The notes: generated by a model from the sequence alone, not told the origin. Shown: positions 17,106-25,073, counted from the first letter of the stretch. The stretch: 31,429 nucleotides of DNA from GCA-2730975 sp964576585 (GCA_964576585.1 CAZNWO010000021.1:1-31429); one strand, 5' to 3'. Program-made: numbers and translations.

Positions 17106-18002
17106 CTAGGATTTGAGGAAGTTTTCGTATTCGGTCAGAATCTCGAACCTGCTGCATCGTTTTCGCAGTGCGATTCTGGCTCGGTAGCCGTATTGCTGTA
17201 AAACCTCGTACTTGGGGACGAGGAATTGAAAGTCCCACGCAGGGTTCGAGGTGTTTCCCTTTTGGTTGTAGCCGCCACCGCTGGGAGAATGGGTGAATCG
17301 GATTTCTTTCGAGCGATTAAACATTATGATATAGGTCAAGTCCTCGAAATGACCGTAATAAAAGGTTTTGGAAAACCTCATCGGCGAATGGTTCTTGAAC
17401 AGGGCGTCACGACTTCCCTCGAGAAAGTCGAGCTTCAGGTTGTCGTCGAAATGGGAAACGGTGCTTTCGTCATCGTGTTTCTGTGTGCACAATTGCATCC
17501 ATAGGTCGTCCCCCTTTTTCCACCCACCTTTAAAATACATGCTTTTGTCGATGGGGCCGTTCACGTAACTGGCCCAGAAACAACCGAACCATCCCCTGTC
17601 GTGGGCATGCTGCAGGGGCTTGCAGTTGAAGTCGACGTCAACGTAATGGGGCCTTCGTAGAGTAAATCGCGTCGAGCTTTCGATAAAGAAGTGCGGCACG
17701 GATTCTTGCTTCAGCTCCACTTGACTGTCATTCAGTTTTTTCAACTCCATCGGGTGCCTGCGAGGCTGAAAGAAAACGTCTCGGTTGAGAAATTCGGTTT
17801 CCCCGTTGAAAAAGTGTTCCAGGTTGAATCCTGCGTAGGGCGGCACAAAGAGGTTTCTTGCCCCCAGTTTGTGTCGCAGGCTCCAGATGCCGTTGTAGCC
17901 TGCCCGATGGTCTTTGTGCCCGGCGTTGTCGCCGATTACGACTTCTATGTCTCCCAAGCTAAGTTTTTCGTGCGCCATGTGATATAACTTCTCGAGCACC
18001 AT
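17106..18002 (-). CDS. Unrecognised protein, 298 residues, probably beta-rich
   Basis: I do not recognise the family. The frame is long, coherent and rich in aromatic residues and His (NGIWSLRH, FVPPYAGFNLEHFFNG, HAHDRGWFGCFWASYVNG, MYFKGGWKKGDD, THSPSGGGYN). This pattern is usual for carbohydrate-binding or mutarotase-like beta-sandwich proteins, so a sugar-related role is an inference only. There is no signal peptide and no TM segment. ATG at 18002 is the longest start. A second ATG at 17978 (MAHEKLSL) has GAGAAG nine bases upstream and may be the true one. It is divergent from the DUF6807 gene, with 92 bases between the two starts. Confidence 0.7.
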   Translation of the reverse strand: MVLEKLYHMAHEKLSLGDIEVVIGDNAGHKDHRAGYNGIWSLRHKLGARNLFVPPYAGFNLEHFFNGETEFLNRDVFFQPRRHPMELKKLNDSQVELKQESVPHFFIESSTRFTLRRPHYVDVDFNCKPLQHAHDRGWFGCFWASYVNGPIDKSMYFKGGWKKGDDLWMQLCTQKHDDESTVSHFDDNLKLDFLEGSRDALFKNHSPMRFSKTFYYGHFEDLTYIIMFNRSKEIRFTHSPSGGGYNQKGNTSNPAWDFQFLVPKYEVLQQYGYRARIALRKRCSRFEILTEYENFLKS

Positions 18003-18037
18003 TGACGACTACGAACCTTTTTTTCTCAAGCCTTAAG

Positions 18038-18075
18038 GAATGGTCAGTGGTTTTTTGCGCTGACATTCTTTTTTT
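18038..18075 (+). terminator. Terminator-like hairpin with T-run in the leader of the DUF6807 gene
   Basis: GAATGGTCAG (18038-18047) pairs with CTGACATTC (18060-18068), giving nine base pairs with one bulged G. The 12-base loop is T-rich, and seven T residues follow (18069-18075). This is the form of an intrinsic terminator on the plus strand, yet it lies 19 bases before a plus-strand start codon and between divergent genes. It may be an attenuator in the leader, or a site for a regulator of the divergent pair. Confidence 0.4.
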
Positions 18076-18094
18076 GTTGGATACCCGTTGAGTC

Positions 18095-19027
18095 ATGAGC
18101 AAAAAAATTCCTCGTTGCCAAGTCCTGCCTTTGCCCGACGACGTGGCTTCGTTTCAAGTGGATGGCTTGGAACGTACGCAGTGGCACTTTGACGCCAAGT
18201 ACTTTCGGCCTTTCTTCTTCCCATTCAATGGTCCCTCCTCGAGTCCTCTCACTCGCATGGGTCATCCGGGTGCGCCCAATCATGATCATCATCTTTCCGT
18301 TTGGTTTGCCCATGTAAGCGTGAACGGGTTCAACTTTTGGTCGAATACTACCAAGGCTCGTATTCGGCAAAAGAATTGGTTGAGCTATGAGGATGGTGAT
18401 GAGGAGGCCGTGATGGCTACCTCCGTCGGTTGGTATGATGACGAACGGCGAGAACTCATGTCCCAGGAACTTGTGGCCGCTCTTAGGCCAATCAAGAATG
18501 GAGAGCACTATCTGGAAGTTCAGTCGACCTTCCGTCCCAAACTCGAAAAAATTACCTTGGGAAAAACCAATTTCGGCTTTCTTGCGGTTCGAGTTGCGAA
18601 GACCCTTGCGGTTTATTGGGGAGGTGGAGAACTGTCGAATTCCGAGGGACAAAAGGGTGAAAAAATGATTTTTGGACAGTCCGCAAGATGGGTGGACTAC
18701 AGTGGCCCTGTGGCCGTGGGCACAGGGCCCGACAGGAAAGCGACGATTGAGGGCATTACCTATCACGACCATCCATCGAATCCCGGTTATCCCGTACATT
18801 GGCACGTGCGGGAGGACGGTTGGATGGGTGCCTCCTTCTGCATGCTGGAACCTTTTGAGATTCGTCGCGAAAAACCATTGATTCTTCGATATTTGCTTCA
18901 CGCCCACTCGGGCGAGGTTTCGGCGGCTAGGTCCGATCAGGTTCACGACGCTTTTGGCCAAAGCAAAGGCTTTCGAGTTTCCAAGTCCAGCAAACCGCAC
19001 AGGGAATTCGAGACCTTTCGCATCTGA
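18095..19027 (+). CDS. DUF6807 / PmoA-like family protein
   Basis: A 310-residue protein without a signal peptide. The hallmark of the family is clear: a central RMGHPGAPNHDHHLSVWFAH segment with His-rich HDHH, followed by NGFNFWS. Later comes ITYHDHPSNPGYPVHWHVRE, then a C-terminal LILRYLLHAHSGE. These proteins were named after methane oxygenase PmoA but have no link to methane oxidation. They are common in PVC and Bacteroidota genomes near sugar oxidoreductases. A carbohydrate-related role is inferred from that context only. The small VanZ-like gene follows after 108 bases on the same strand. Confidence 0.85.
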   Translation: MSKKIPRCQVLPLPDDVASFQVDGLERTQWHFDAKYFRPFFFPFNGPSSSPLTRMGHPGAPNHDHHLSVWFAHVSVNGFNFWSNTTKARIRQKNWLSYEDGDEEAVMATSVGWYDDERRELMSQELVAALRPIKNGEHYLEVQSTFRPKLEKITLGKTNFGFLAVRVAKTLAVYWGGGELSNSEGQKGEKMIFGQSARWVDYSGPVAVGTGPDRKATIEGITYHDHPSNPGYPVHWHVREDGWMGASFCMLEPFEIRREKPLILRYLLHAHSGEVSAARSDQVHDAFGQSKGFRVSKSSKPHREFETFRI

Positions 19028-19135
19028 CTATCCTCAACGAAGGGAATTGCGTCGCGCTATTCTTGCTCTCTTTGCTTTGCCTGCTTTAGGGTTGAGGCGA
19101 AGCAAGACTTCATATTAATAATCTGCCTTGGTTTG

Positions 19136-19483
19136 ATGGACAGGTGGAAGTTTTTGTTTCTTCTTTATTGCGGCTTGATTCTTTATGTCTCCAGTCTTGC
19201 TCCCAAGGAGTTGCCCGACGGGCCTTCCGTGGTATCCGACAAGGTGCTCCACCTGCTCGAGTATGGCCTATGGGGAATTCTTTGTTGGGGAGCTTTTGTA
19301 AAGAGGAGGGGACTGTTCCCTTGGGGATTGGTGGTCTTGGGCGCTTGGTTCGGAATTCTTGACGAGTGTTGGCAGGATTGGCTGGGCAGAAAGCGCTCCG
19401 CGGACGTCTGGGATGCCGCCGCAGATGCGCTCGGGAGCTTTCTAGGCGTCGCGGTCGCCCAATTGTTTTGGCCCAAGCGCTGA
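19136..19483 (+). CDS. VanZ-like small membrane protein
   Basis: A 115-residue protein; an ATG at 19136 is preferred over the TTG just before it. It has about four hydrophobic segments. VanZ-like motifs are present: SDKVLHLLEYGLWG near residue 34 and, at about 76-99, DECWQDWLGRKRSADVWDAAADALGSFLG cut here into DECWQDW, GRKRSADVWD and AADALGSFLG. VanZ gives low-level teicoplanin resistance in enterococci, but most homologues in the environment are of unknown role, and this short form is typical of them. It converges on the fibronectin-type lipoprotein gene with 11 bases between stops. Confidence 0.85.
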   Translation: MDRWKFLFLLYCGLILYVSSLAPKELPDGPSVVSDKVLHLLEYGLWGILCWGAFVKRRGLFPWGLVVLGAWFGILDECWQDWLGRKRSADVWDAAADALGSFLGVAVAQLFWPKR

Positions 19484-19494
19484 AATGCTCGAGC

Positions 19495-20940
19495 TTAGGG
19501 CAAGGAAGCCTTTTCGTCCGTGGCGTTGAATTCGACCGGCTTGGGCGTGGGCGGGGCTGGAATGGCAAAGGTCAAGACATTCGACCATTCGGAAGGGAGG
19601 TGGCTCGCGTCTCGTTCTCGCCCGATTGCGCGAATCCTGAAGTAATAGGTCTTTCCCGGTTCGCGCCCCGTGAATTCACCTTTGGTTATCTCTGCAGCCT
19701 CAATGCGCTGGTCAACTGCGGAATCCAGGCTGAAATTGCCGTCCTCCGCAATTTCCATTTCATAGCGGAGGTTCTGGTTGGCGTTCTCGGGGGCTTCCCA
19801 CGTGGCGGTAAGCATGGTTGGGTCTTCCGGAGAAGGCGCTAGGGCCTTGACTAACGGGGGAGTGAAGGAGAAGGTGGGTAGGTCGAAACGTAGTGAAACC
19901 AACTCGCTCTTCATGTCCTTCAGGTTTCCTGCCTTGGGAACTGCCCGGAGCTCGAAGCTGAAGGAGGCATAGGCTTTGGAGTCTTCCATTTCCCTAGAGG
20001 TTTCGCCCAACCTGAAGTTCCCGTAAAGGTCGTTCAATTCCTCGCCCGTGAATACGTCAAGGTGGTATGCCATCGGGCCCAGATTGTTTGTAACGGATTG
20101 CCAAGATACCTTGACTTCCTCTCCGACCATTTCCGCAGCGATGTTTTCCGGGGATGCCAACTGGTTGCCCGGAACGAAGAACTGGGTTACGAATGGTAGC
20201 GAGGCCAGACCCTTTACATTGTCCGCGACAGGAAGAATTCGAAATTGAAGCCAGTAGGTTTTGTTGCTGGGGAGCGGAAGGTTTTCGACGGAGTTTTGCT
20301 TTGTCAGCAGAGAATGGATTCGAGTTGCGAGTTCTTCTTCCTCATAAAAATCCAAGCTGTATTCAAACAGGTCCTGCGAGTCTGGCGGAGGCCATTCGAT
20401 GCTCACCGAGCCAAAATCCGGCTTGATGATAATTCCCGAAGGTTCCGAAATCGAATCGGAGTGTGTCGAAAAAACTATTACGTTGTGCTTGCTGGGAAGG
20501 AACCTCTTGTCACCTTCAGGCGCGTAGGCGGAAAGTCGCATGAAATGGGTGGCTCCCGGAGCCAAGTTAACGAAACTGGCGTTGTTTTCCCCGACAAAGT
20601 CTCTAGAGAAAAGAATCTCCTCGAAGTCTTGCTTGTACGACAACTCGAGTTTTACGATTGGGCCGGGAATATTCGCGGGAAACCAGTTGGCGGGATTTGC
20701 CCAAGTCACTACCATTGAGGTTTCGTTTAGGTCGTCAATGTCGCCCATGGGTGGGTCGAGCGGACCGCCTGTGCCATCCAGATTCACGGGCAGGAATTCA
20801 GCGGAACCTGCGTTGGCCAGATCAATCTGCTTGCCCTTTTCGTCGTTTTTTCCGGCAGAACCCGAATTTTGGGGCTCGGAGGAACAAGACCCAATCAGCA
20901 GCATGAGGATTACGCCGAATAGGAAGAGGATATCTTTCAT
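19495..20940 (-). CDS. Lipoprotein with about four fibronectin type III-like domains
   Basis: A 481-residue protein. The start at 20940 gives a lipoprotein signal (MKDILFLFGVILMLLIGSCS, lipobox IGSC, Cys19); an in-frame ATG at 20991 would add 17 residues ahead of it and disrupt that leader. A low-complexity linker follows. The rest divides into roughly four repeats of about 100 residues, each with a Trp-containing strand (VVTWANP, VSIEWPPP, VKVSWQSV, LTATWEAP) and a Tyr or Phe strand (YYFRIRAIG, YWLQFRILP). This is the pattern of fibronectin type III domains. A Pro-rich C-terminus ends the protein. It is probably anchored in the outer membrane and binds protein or glycan. No catalytic domain is seen. 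Confidence 0.78.
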   Translation of the reverse strand: MKDILFLFGVILMLLIGSCSSEPQNSGSAGKNDEKGKQIDLANAGSAEFLPVNLDGTGGPLDPPMGDIDDLNETSMVVTWANPANWFPANIPGPIVKLELSYKQDFEEILFSRDFVGENNASFVNLAPGATHFMRLSAYAPEGDKRFLPSKHNVIVFSTHSDSISEPSGIIIKPDFGSVSIEWPPPDSQDLFEYSLDFYEEEELATRIHSLLTKQNSVENLPLPSNKTYWLQFRILPVADNVKGLASLPFVTQFFVPGNQLASPENIAAEMVGEEVKVSWQSVTNNLGPMAYHLDVFTGEELNDLYGNFRLGETSREMEDSKAYASFSFELRAVPKAGNLKDMKSELVSLRFDLPTFSFTPPLVKALAPSPEDPTMLTATWEAPENANQNLRYEMEIAEDGNFSLDSAVDQRIEAAEITKGEFTGREPGKTYYFRIRAIGRERDASHLPSEWSNVLTFAIPAPPTPKPVEFNATDEKASLP

Positions 20941-21057
20941 GTCTCGATTGGAAGCCTTGGAATGCTTTTTGTCCAGAAACTTCTTAACCACGGTTTAGTT
21001 TGTTTGCCGCCGTTTCAATCTTGCCTTTCTTGTGCCAATTCCTTGTTGGTGCTGCCT

Positions 21058-22020
21058 ATGAAAAATACTTCCGAAGAAAAGATGCCTTTAGAAACACAGC
21101 CGGGATTTGCTCGCCGGGGGTTGCTCAAAGGGGCAACGTTGGGGCTATTGTCGGGTGGGCTTGCCACCGTCGGTAGCGCCAATGCTGCTACTCGCAACGT
21201 AAGAAAGCCTAGAACCAAGTCTTCCGGCGCTACCAAGGGCAGGATCAATCAGTCTGTCGTCTCTTGGTGTTTTGCAGACTATTGGAATACTGAGAAAATG
21301 TGTGCAGTGGCAAAGAAACTGGGCTGCAAGAGCATCGAACTCATAGACCCCAAGCATTGGCCGACGCTCAAGAAACATGGGTTAACCTGCGCCATTTCTC
21401 CCATTCCCGTCGATGGACCACCTTTCATCAAGGGCTTTAACAACCCGAAGTATCATCAGATGGTTATCGAGGCGACTCGCAAGGCGATCGATTCCGCCGC
21501 CGATTTCGGTTGTCCCAACGTCATTTCCTTTACCGGTTACGCCGAGGACGTCTCCCTTGAGGATGGAGCGAAGAACTGTGTCGCAGGCTACAAGGAAATC
21601 ATTGGTCATGCAGAGAAGAAGGGGGTGAATCTTTGCCTCGAGATGTTGAATACTAGAGATGATTCGGATCCCAACAAGGGTCATCCCGGATATCAGGGCG
21701 ACCATGTGGACTACTGCATGGACATAATCAAGAAGGTTGGATCGCCGCGCATGAAACTTCTTTTCGACGTCTACCACGTGCAGATCATGGACGGAGACGT
21801 AATTCGTCGTGTCCGCGAGTGCGGAGAATACATAGGGCACGTGCATACTGCGGGCAATCCGGGTCGAGGAGAGCTGGACGAAAAGCAGGAGATCAACTAT
21901 CCCCCGATCATGAAGGCTCTTCTGGAGATCAAGTATAAGGGCTTCGTGGGACAGGAATTCATTCCTACTCGCGATCCGCTGAAAGGTTTGACCGAGGCGG
22001 TTCAATTGTGCGACGTCTGA
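21058..22020 (+). CDS. Tat-exported hydroxypyruvate-isomerase-like TIM barrel protein
   Basis: A 320-residue protein; the ATG at 21058 (or 21082) places a twin-arginine-like ARRGLLKGATLG before an alanine-rich leader. The mature part is a xylose-isomerase-like TIM barrel close to the Hyi family. It reads VVSWCFADYW, SIELIDPKHWP, NVISFTGYA, NLCLEMLNTRDDSDP, LLFDVYHVQIMDGD, YIGHVHTAGNPGRGELD and GFVGQEFIPT. The Glu (LEML), Asp (FDVYH), His and final Glu are the usual metal ligands. Exported members are common in PVC genomes and may epimerise or isomerise sugars, for example keto-sugars; the actual reaction is unknown. The methyltransferase gene starts 60 bases after its stop. Confidence 0.85.
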   Translation: MKNTSEEKMPLETQPGFARRGLLKGATLGLLSGGLATVGSANAATRNVRKPRTKSSGATKGRINQSVVSWCFADYWNTEKMCAVAKKLGCKSIELIDPKHWPTLKKHGLTCAISPIPVDGPPFIKGFNNPKYHQMVIEATRKAIDSAADFGCPNVISFTGYAEDVSLEDGAKNCVAGYKEIIGHAEKKGVNLCLEMLNTRDDSDPNKGHPGYQGDHVDYCMDIIKKVGSPRMKLLFDVYHVQIMDGDVIRRVRECGEYIGHVHTAGNPGRGELDEKQEINYPPIMKALLEIKYKGFVGQEFIPTRDPLKGLTEAVQLCDV

Positions 22021-22061
22021 GCTTTGAGATTGCCTGAATCTATTTCCTGAGCTAGCTTAGG

Positions 22062-22078
22062 TCCCGTTGGATTCGGGA
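22062..22078. repeat. Short inverted repeat just before the methyltransferase start
   Basis: TCCCG (22062-22066) and CGGGA (22074-22078) form a 5-bp stem with a 7-base loop, and the ATG of the methyltransferase gene begins one base after it. It could mask the start or be an operator, because some C5-methyltransferases repress their own genes. It is short enough to be chance. Confidence 0.25.
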
Positions 22079-22079
22079 T

Positions 22080-23054
22080 ATGGCGGGATTGCGTTTTATT
22101 GACCTCTTTTGCGGTGTAGGGGGGTTTCGTTGGGCCTTGAGCGAGCTTGGTCACTCCTGTGTATTTTCCTGCGACAACGATCCGCATGCTCAGGAAACCT
22201 ACGCCCTCAACTTCGGGGAAACGCCCCATGGAGACGTGAAGTCCCTCAACGCGGGCGACCTTCCTGAGCACGATGTGCTTTGCGCCGGCTTTCCCTGCCA
22301 ACCGTTCAGCATCTCAGGCAAGCTTCAAGGTTTCGAAGATGCTCGAGGCACTCTGCTCCACGATGTTCTTCGCATCGCCAATTTTCACAAGCCCAAGGTG
22401 CTGTTTCTCGAAAACGTTAAGAATTTCCTCGGACATGATCAAGGTCGCACACTTGCCGCAGCGGTCGAAATGATGGAGGACATTGGCTACCATTGTCACT
22501 TTTCCGTGCTTAACGCATCTCGTTTCGGCGTGCCACAGAAACGTGAGCGAATCTATTTTGTCTGTTTCAGACGTGACTTGCGTCTTGATGAATTCACCTT
22601 TCCCGAACCTTCGGATGAGGACGTTGCTCTGGAGGAAGTCCTCCTGCCTCGAGACCATGCCGACCTCGAGGACCTCTTCATCCATCGTGCCGACACCTTT
22701 GTTTCCTCGGATTTGCCCGAAGAGCGAGCACTCAGACCTCTGCGTGTTGGTACGGTAGGCAAGGGTGGGCAGGGGGAGCGGATCTACAGTATCAAGGGTC
22801 ATGCGGTAACCCTTTCCGCCTTCGGTGGGGGAGTGGGGGCAAAAACCGGCTTGTATCTGGTCGACGGCAAGCCTCGTCGCTTGCATCCCGAGGAATGTCG
22901 ACGCGTCATGTCGTTTCCGGATGGATTCAAGCTGCATCCCAAGCCCAACGTATGCTACAAGCAATTCGGGAATTCAGTCGCCGTGAAGGTAGTTCGCATG
23001 ATTTTCGAGCAAGTCGAGAGCCATCTCCGGGGAAAGGCTCGCTTGGCGGCTTGA
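22080..23054 (+). CDS. DNA (cytosine-5-)-methyltransferase, M.HhaI-like
   Basis: A 324-residue C5-cytosine methyltransferase with all main motifs. Motif I is DLFCGVGGF at 8-16, motif IV GFPCQPFSISG at 70-80 (catalytic Cys73), motif VI ENVKNF at 111-116, motif VIII QKRERIY at 153-159 and motif X YKQFGNSVA at 293-301. The target-recognition region, about 165-270, is strikingly like M.HhaI from memory: VGKGGQGERIYS then TLSAFGGG and AKTGLYLVDGK. M.HhaI methylates GCGC, so GCGC is the predicted site. A Phe replaces the Tyr of the HhaI SAYGGG loop. No restriction endonuclease is adjacent within the window, so it appears to be an orphan enzyme that may regulate genes or protect against an unlinked nuclease. 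Confidence 0.95.
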   Translation: MAGLRFIDLFCGVGGFRWALSELGHSCVFSCDNDPHAQETYALNFGETPHGDVKSLNAGDLPEHDVLCAGFPCQPFSISGKLQGFEDARGTLLHDVLRIANFHKPKVLFLENVKNFLGHDQGRTLAAAVEMMEDIGYHCHFSVLNASRFGVPQKRERIYFVCFRRDLRLDEFTFPEPSDEDVALEEVLLPRDHADLEDLFIHRADTFVSSDLPEERALRPLRVGTVGKGGQGERIYSIKGHAVTLSAFGGGVGAKTGLYLVDGKPRRLHPEECRRVMSFPDGFKLHPKPNVCYKQFGNSVAVKVVRMIFEQVESHLRGKARLAA

Positions 23055-23114
23055 TGAAGCTTGGATTTTTTCCTTTCGTTTCTCGATCGAAACCTATTCG
23101 ATAAAACAACGTGA

Positions 23115-23768
23115 ATGAGCAACATGTCTGATTTCGACTCACCTACCAAACCTCCTTGGGTGGGAGCCATCGTGCCCGTTCTTATGGTATTGGCGGCGGC
23201 GGGCCTGTATTGGGTCTTGACGAGCGGTTCCGGCGAGGATGGCAACGGCACAGGTTCTTCAGGGTCCACTCCGAAGACCGGAAAACTGGTTACGGGCAAC
23301 ACATATTATCTATTCGCCTCCGAGATCGAGCTTTTCCCAACGAACTTAGAGAACGAGAAATGGGATTTGGGAGATGACGGTCCCGACATCATTTATCGAA
23401 TCCTCTGGCAAGGAAACGAGGTATTCAAGAGCAAGGACAAGCCCGATTCCCTAATTGCCGACTGGTCGGGCCTTGGAGTGGATCTCGAGTGGACCGATCT
23501 TCTGGGGAAGAACCTTTCGCCCGACGAGGTCATTCAAGGGGCTCGCATTCGCGCCGATCCCAAGGGCAGCGTTTCCCTAGAGGTAGAGGACAACGACGTC
23601 GCCGACAATGATGAAGCCGGAACTGTAGAGATCGCCCTGAAGAATCTCAAGGTGGGCGCAAACACTTTTGAATACAAAAAGTCCCCCCAATCAGCTATTC
23701 GCCGAATAACCATCAGAGCATTGCCCGTTGACTCCAGCCTGCAGGACTTGGTCAACATCATGAGATAG
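23115..23768 (+). CDS. One-TM protein with a C2-like domain
   Basis: A 217-residue protein; the start is ATG 23115 or 23124. A short cytoplasmic end is followed by one TM helix at about 15-36 (WVGAIVPVLMVLAAAGLYWVL), then a Gly/Ser/Thr-rich linker, then a soluble beta-rich domain. That domain resembles a C2 fold. WDLGDDGPDIIYRI matches the first calcium loop (D-x-x-G-x-x-DP-x-x-x-V form), and VEDNDVADNDEAGTVEI matches the third loop (DxD then D-x-x-G). C2 domains bind calcium and lipids, so the domain would touch the membrane or sense periplasmic calcium. The fold is my inference from motifs. It is the first of four genes for membrane proteins that run to the flotillin. Confidence 0.6.
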   Translation: MSNMSDFDSPTKPPWVGAIVPVLMVLAAAGLYWVLTSGSGEDGNGTGSSGSTPKTGKLVTGNTYYLFASEIELFPTNLENEKWDLGDDGPDIIYRILWQGNEVFKSKDKPDSLIADWSGLGVDLEWTDLLGKNLSPDEVIQGARIRADPKGSVSLEVEDNDVADNDEAGTVEIALKNLKVGANTFEYKKSPQSAIRRITIRALPVDSSLQDLVNIMR

Positions 23769-23794
23769 GCTCTGCAAAATACTTCTTTTAAGTC

Positions 23795-24301
23795 GTGAAC
23801 CCGGCGAGAATGGGTATCTTGGCTTGCTCGGTCCTACTTGGGCTTGGCCTTGTCGCTCCTACGCTCACCATTGTTCCAGGTGCCGGCGAGCTAACTTGGT
23901 TGGTGGAAATTTTTTCTCCTGAGGAGCTGGTGCCAACCACTTATTCCATTGTGGGCGTCATTTCAAAGTTGTTTGACGTCGGCGATTGGTTTCTTGGGGC
24001 TACGCTGTTTCTTTTCTCGGTTGTCTTTCCCGTCGGCAAGCTAGCCCTGTATTGGATTGCCTCCGGACTTGCCCGAGAGGAAAAAGAGTCTTCGTACTTG
24101 CTCAAGTTGACGAATCGAGCCGGCAAGTTCTCAATGGCCGAGGTCTTCGCCCTCGCTCTCATGGTTGTGGTGGTCAAAAGTTTGCCTGGGGATTCGGAGG
24201 CTATGGTTCGTTGGGGTGCCTATGTCTTCGTTGCTTCCGTCATTGGAGCCATTTTCGTGTCTTTTTCGTTCGAGACCTCGGCAAAGGAGAAAGCCCATTG
24301 A
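23795..24301 (+). CDS. PqiA-like (paraquat-inducible protein A) membrane protein
   Basis: A 168-residue protein with about four TM helices, beginning at a GTG; an ATG five codons in (23810) is the other choice. It has the layout of a single PqiA domain: a first helix (GILACSVLLGLGLVAPTL), YSIVGVISKLFDVGDWFL, LFSVVFPVGKLALYW, then GKFSMAEVFALALMVVVVKS, the block in which PqiA proteins have GrWSmvDVFvvaLLvalVkl. PqiA of Escherichia coli carries two such domains and works with the MCE protein PqiB in lipid transport across the envelope. No MCE gene is adjacent here. It begins 26 bases after the C2-like protein, so the two are probably cotranscribed. Confidence 0.85.
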   Translation: MNPARMGILACSVLLGLGLVAPTLTIVPGAGELTWLVEIFSPEELVPTTYSIVGVISKLFDVGDWFLGATLFLFSVVFPVGKLALYWIASGLAREEKESSYLLKLTNRAGKFSMAEVFALALMVVVVKSLPGDSEAMVRWGAYVFVASVIGAIFVSFSFETSAKEKAH

Positions 24302-24306
24302 CTTTC

Positions 24307-24339
24307 CCTATTATAAAATTTCCACTATCTTATAATAGG
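24307..24339. repeat. Perfect 10-bp AT-rich inverted repeat
   Basis: CCTATTATAA (24307-24316) and TTATAATAGG (24330-24339) form a perfect stem separated by 13 bases. It lies five bases after the PqiA-like stop and 131 bases before the NfeD-like start. No T-run follows, so it is an unusual terminator at best. An operator for the NfeD-flotillin pair or a transcript-processing hairpin is equally possible. Confidence 0.6.
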
Positions 24340-24470
24340 CGCCAAGAACATGAGTCTGTATCTTGAGTGTGTGGAAGTTCGATCGTTTTTTGCATTTACC
24401 TTGACGAAGTGGGTCTCTTCATGGGATCAAGACAATCGATTTCTTTTCCGATGCCTTTGTTTAATTTTTC

Positions 24471-25073
24471 ATGATAGAATGGTGGAACAGTCTTGGAGGT
24501 CAAAGCCTTCATCCAGGTGCCCTGAAGGTGTTTTATGCCATAGCGATCGTATCCGGCGTGGTGCTTCTTCTTCAGATGGCTCTTACCCTGATTGGAGCAG
24601 ATGGAGATCTCGATGGCATGGACGCTGGGGAAACTGGGGATACGGGACTTTTTTCCATTCGGACCGTAGGGGCTTTTTTCACAGGTTTCGGTTGGACGGG
24701 GGTCTCCATGCTCTTGAATGGCTACGGCTTGGGAGCATCGACATTTGCCGCAACCGCAGTCGGATTGGTTTTTCTTGGCATGGTTTTTTACCTCATGCGC
24801 TACATGTTCAGTCTGAGGGAAGAGGGAACGCTGGATTACTCCAACGCCGTCGGCGAGGTAGGAAACGTCTATCTGCCCATACCTCCCAAGCGCAAGGGGA
24901 TAGGTCAAATCGAGGTTCTCGTTCAGGGCCGAATGCGAACCGTGCGTGCCGTCACCGACAACGGTTCGAAGATCGGAAACCGGATTGCAGTTCGGGTCAA
25001 ATCTCTCGTCGACCGTCAAACTCTCTTGGTCGAAACCTTGGAAAAAGAAGCCCAAGAAAATTCGCCCGAATAA
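24471..25073 (+). CDS. NfeD-like (YuaF-type) membrane protein, flotillin partner
   Basis: A 200-residue protein. It opens with WWNSLGG and a first TM helix at about 18-42, followed by an acidic Gly/Asp loop (GADGDLDGMDAGETGD). Two further TM segments are about 60-84 and 88-110. The C-terminal part, from about 122, is a small beta-barrel (OB-like) domain with SNAVGEVGNVYLPI, GIGQIEVLVQGRMRTVRAV and GNRIAVRV; it is the NfeD1b/YuaF-type soluble domain. NfeD proteins without the protease domain are coupled with SPFH proteins, and here a flotillin follows after 54 bases. The pair probably forms a membrane microdomain complex. No Shine-Dalgarno sequence is visible at the start. Confidence 0.85.
   Translation: MIEWWNSLGGQSLHPGALKVFYAIAIVSGVVLLLQMALTLIGADGDLDGMDAGETGDTGLFSIRTVGAFFTGFGWTGVSMLLNGYGLGASTFAATAVGLVFLGMVFYLMRYMFSLREEGTLDYSNAVGEVGNVYLPIPPKRKGIGQIEVLVQGRMRTVRAVTDNGSKIGNRIAVRVKSLVDRQTLLVETLEKEAQENSPE

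Noticed and set aside
18044..19000. Minus-strand open frame of 318 codons antisense to the DUF6807 gene
   Set aside because: The plus frame carries the family His motif; the antisense product shows none and would run through the divergent control region.
22314..22964. Minus-strand frame of 216 codons inside the methyltransferase gene
   Set aside because: All methyltransferase motifs are on the plus strand, and the antisense product has no recognisable features.
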